The translations under genes were made by a program, and so were the position numbers. The notes under the pieces are model-generated. The model saw nothing but the letters and a program-made list of their open reading frames with translations. It made no database searches and was not told where the DNA came from. Shown one piece after another: positions 40,162-42,526 of a stretch of 42,526 bases of DNA. The DNA is from Mycoemilia scoparia (lineage: Eukaryota > Kickxellomycota > Kickxellomycetes > Kickxellales > Kickxellaceae): contig JANBPU010000141.1 of the NCBI GenBank assembly GCA_027575805.1, positions 1 to 42,526 of the forward strand. Reading direction: 5' to 3'. How positions within the stretch are numbered: the stretch's first letter is position 1; each line of letters opens with the position of its first letter.

Positions 40162-42126
40162 ATGATGATGAATAGGAGGAGGAGGAGGGAGGAGTGGCTT
40201 CTTTCGCCGCCACGATCCCCAGTCCCCAAAATGGCAGCAGCGACCCTATGGATCTTGGGCTGTATATTTGTCACCAGCACATATGCCATGCCTGTCACCC
40301 AAAACCTCGTGACCAACGCTGGCAACGACCCTACAGGCATTGAACAGCACCAGCCCAAGTTCTTTTTTGATGATGATACTGATCGACGATGGGGTGGCAT
40401 TCTTTATGCACTAGCTGGTGGGCTTGCCTGTGTATCTGGTGCTGCCATCGTATTTATCGACCCGCTGCTTGGCTTAATATCGCCCCGACTGAGGCTGCTC
40501 GAATCAGACAGTTTCATTGCCTTCATGCTGGCTTTCTCGACAGGAATCATGGCGTTTTCGGGCATTGCTATACTGCCCAATGAGGCCCTCGAGTTCTTTA
40601 GAGGCTCAAACACACCACCATCATCAGAGAGATTGGTTGACAAGGTCTTTGGGAATGTGGTCGCTCAGATTATACCTGCGCATGATAGTGAGGCCCATCA
40701 TGACAAACGCCTTCTGGGAAAAGCTTCATCGAGTTTGGTAGTTACCTTGTTGTTTGTTACTGGAATTGGGCTCAATTGGGGTCTTAGCAGAGTCATTCGC
40801 AAGATTATACCAGCAAATACGCCGATAAAGGACCCATGCTGTCTTTTAGGTGACGAAGACGATGTTGTTCAAAGTACTGGTGGTGCAAATCCTGGACTTC
40901 CATTGCAAATCCAACAGCAGCAACAGCAACAACAACAACGTTTGTTGAGTGGTGCGGTGGGCTCTCAAGCCGACAATTCCATTTCTTCAAGCAAAACAGC
41001 TTCCAAAGGTGACATTGAGGTCACAAGTGCAGCAGCAGCAGTAGCAGGGTCAACCAGTTGTTCTCCTCAAGGAGGAGGTCCATACAGTCATCATGGTCAT
41101 GGCCATGATCATCATCAACACCACGCTCATAGCAAAAGCACCAATACCCCCGACCATCATGATGGTTTTGCATACCTGAAGCTGACACCAAGCCCACCGC
41201 CCCAACAAATCCCATCAATAGCAGCACAGTCTCCACTATCGCAAAGTGTTTCTGCAATAGCTGCAGCCAATAGAGCACAGACTGAGTATGCAGATGCTGT
41301 TTATGATGAAAATACCCACTTGCTTTCTTCTGACCACAACAACGCCCAAAACTCAAAAGCCGTTTCACCAACACCTTCAGTCGCAACAACTTCTATTTCA
41401 AAATCCACATCATCATCATCATCACTACAAAGCTACCATAGAGGCGATTATGACATTCAACAACAAGACAATGCTCGGTACAACTTCCAGCAGCCATACT
41501 ACACCGGCTCAATTGCAGGAGCCCAGACCCCACAGCTGCGCTCAGCAGCATCAATTCCAGAAACCTCGGAAGACAATTGGGGCCCATTGCTACAGGCTGG
41601 AATTCAAACAGCCTTGGCCCTTTCTTTACACAAACTACCCGAGGGCTTCATAGCTTACATGTCACACGAGGCATCCAGTGAGCTGGGTGTTCTGGTTCTG
41701 ATAACGCTGTTTATCCACAATTTCCCCGAAGGAATGACATTAGTCTTGACGTTGTTCTTGGCATTGGGATCCAGGGTTCGGGCATTCATATTGGCCTCGC
41801 TTTTGGGCTTAGGTCCTCCATTGATTGGTGCGTTAGTAGCCATGGCCATCACATCATCATCGCCATCTAAGCCGATTGACAATGACGATGGGCATAGTCA
41901 CTATAGAACAGACCCATGGCTTAGAATTGTGTTTGGCTCGACATTTGCTATCACGGGCGGAATGCTGACTGGTTTGGCATTTATCAATGTTTTGCCCATA
42001 GCCCGATCTAAAGTTTCTCACCATAGCAGGAGCAATGGCGGTAATGGTCAGTTGCGAAGTATGCTAATTGAAAAGGGATTGTTGGCTGGATTTGTGTTTA
42101 TGCTTTGGGCTCACTTTGCCTTTTAA
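40162..42126 (+). CDS. ZIP-family zinc transporter, vacuolar ZRT3-like
   Basis: 654 aa from the first ATG at 40162 (three ATGs in a row; another in good context, AAAATGG, at 40231 would give 631 aa). A signal-like hydrophobic stretch at about 25-42 is followed by membrane helices near 80-105, 117-139 and 190-212. A long low-complexity loop carries Gln repeats (251-259) and the His-rich HHGHGHDHHQHHAH (310-323), a typical metal-binding loop. The C-terminal half holds the ZIP signatures HKLPEG (490-495) and HNFPEG (519-524), whose His and Glu line the metal path. Layout and motifs match fungal ZRT3/ZupT-type carriers, which release zinc from the vacuole to the cytosol. Length exceeds ZRT3 (about 500) because of the loop. 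Confidence 0.92.
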   Translation: MMMNRRRRREEWLLSPPRSPVPKMAAATLWILGCIFVTSTYAMPVTQNLVTNAGNDPTGIEQHQPKFFFDDDTDRRWGGILYALAGGLACVSGAAIVFIDPLLGLISPRLRLLESDSFIAFMLAFSTGIMAFSGIAILPNEALEFFRGSNTPPSSERLVDKVFGNVVAQIIPAHDSEAHHDKRLLGKASSSLVVTLLFVTGIGLNWGLSRVIRKIIPANTPIKDPCCLLGDEDDVVQSTGGANPGLPLQIQQQQQQQQQRLLSGAVGSQADNSISSSKTASKGDIEVTSAAAAVAGSTSCSPQGGGPYSHHGHGHDHHQHHAHSKSTNTPDHHDGFAYLKLTPSPPPQQIPSIAAQSPLSQSVSAIAAANRAQTEYADAVYDENTHLLSSDHNNAQNSKAVSPTPSVATTSISKSTSSSSSLQSYHRGDYDIQQQDNARYNFQQPYYTGSIAGAQTPQLRSAASIPETSEDNWGPLLQAGIQTALALSLHKLPEGFIAYMSHEASSELGVLVLITLFIHNFPEGMTLVLTLFLALGSRVRAFILASLLGLGPPLIGALVAMAITSSSPSKPIDNDDGHSHYRTDPWLRIVFGSTFAITGGMLTGLAFINVLPIARSKVSHHSRSNGGNGQLRSMLIEKGLLAGFVFMLWAHFAF

Positions 42127-42313
42127 TTTATTATACTATACTATTATTATTTGTACTAACGTCGATTAACAAAAATGTCTGTTATACTTTTTAAGCTTGC
42201 TTAATTAATAGCGAGTGAAACAGCATTTATAATCGTTTTTTAAATCAATATTTTGATATTTAATATAGAAACAATTTTAAATTATTCTATAAGTGATTTT
42301 GAGTTTCACAATA

Positions 42314-42428
42314 TGGGCAATAATTTTTGAAGGGTGAAAGTTTATTAGTAAAACTGGACATCCATTTAACTGTAATTGCCCCTATAATCATTGGTCACCA
42401 AAATTTACCCTTCATAAATTATTTTCCA
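42314..42428 (+). mobile_element. MITE copy 9 (115 bp)
   Basis: TGGGCAATAATTTTTGAAGG start with TA before it (42312-42313). The right end is decayed (TTTTCCA then TG). It lies 187 bp after the ZIP stop codon. Confidence 0.88.
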
Positions 42429-42526
42429 TGTGTTTATTTTCATGGTTGGCAAGATACAACATTTGTGTTAATAAATAATTTTCAACAATTTATTTCAAAT
42501 GAATAAATTTAGACTGCGACACTATG

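Noticed and set aside
1..42526. CRISPR arrays, rRNA or tRNA genes
   Set aside because: No regularly spaced repeats, no rRNA-like blocks, and no tRNA-like cloverleaf with a GGTTCGAATCC-type arm was found by eye.

Overview
The window looks like nuclear DNA of a fungus, most likely an early-diverging (Mucoromycota-like) lineage. The reasons are an AT-rich background, TATA boxes 80-200 bp upstream of several start codons, CT-rich leaders, a chromodomain-bearing Gypsy element of fungal type, a fungal vacuolar ZIP zinc transporter, a MOSC/mARC protein, and an LPMO-like secreted protein whose core block resembles proteins I associate with Mortierella-type fungi. The lineage is inferred from protein flavour only. 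All recognisable host genes longer than 600 bp are uninterrupted ORFs with standard stop codons.

Layout. (1) 1-12094 is a perfect inverted repeat centred between 6047 and 6048, with a 24-bp AT-rich palindrome at the centre. Each arm holds an SGNH/GDSL esterase gene (the two copies converge), a possible small spliced gene, a decayed Tc1-like transposon, a decayed ORF, one MITE copy and part of an old solo LTR. The arms end 99 bp inside the 5' LTR of a younger element. (2) 11996-18709 is a complete Gypsy chromovirus with two 530-bp LTRs, inserted with a GTAAAC duplication into an older solo LTR of its own family. Its single gag-pol frame carries five in-frame stops and no frameshift. (3) 18999-20660 holds a fragment of a different Gypsy RT (YIDN instead of YIDD) and a truncated ORF that looks like a PD-(D/E)XK nuclease. 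(4) 21000-27500 contains three paralogous genes of an unrecognised protein family plus a CUE-domain gene. One paralog is a mosaic of the other two and sits between two directly repeated MITEs. (5) 27792-29132 encodes an unrecognised 446-aa protein. (6) 32165-42126 is ordinary gene space: a tyrosine-aminotransferase-type PLP enzyme, an LPMO-like secreted protein, a MOSC (mARC-like) protein and a ZIP zinc transporter.

Two short dispersed repeats tie the region together. One is a 102/115-bp TA-flanked MITE (nine copies including the mirrored one, plus a partial). The other is a 55-130-bp repeat (five independent copies plus the mirrored one) that reads as a conserved peptide in several copies. 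The host genes do not form an obvious pathway. The strongest leads for something undescribed are the mosaic three-gene family with its MITE brackets, the coding-like dispersed repeat, and the palindrome, which must first be shown not to be an assembly artefact.
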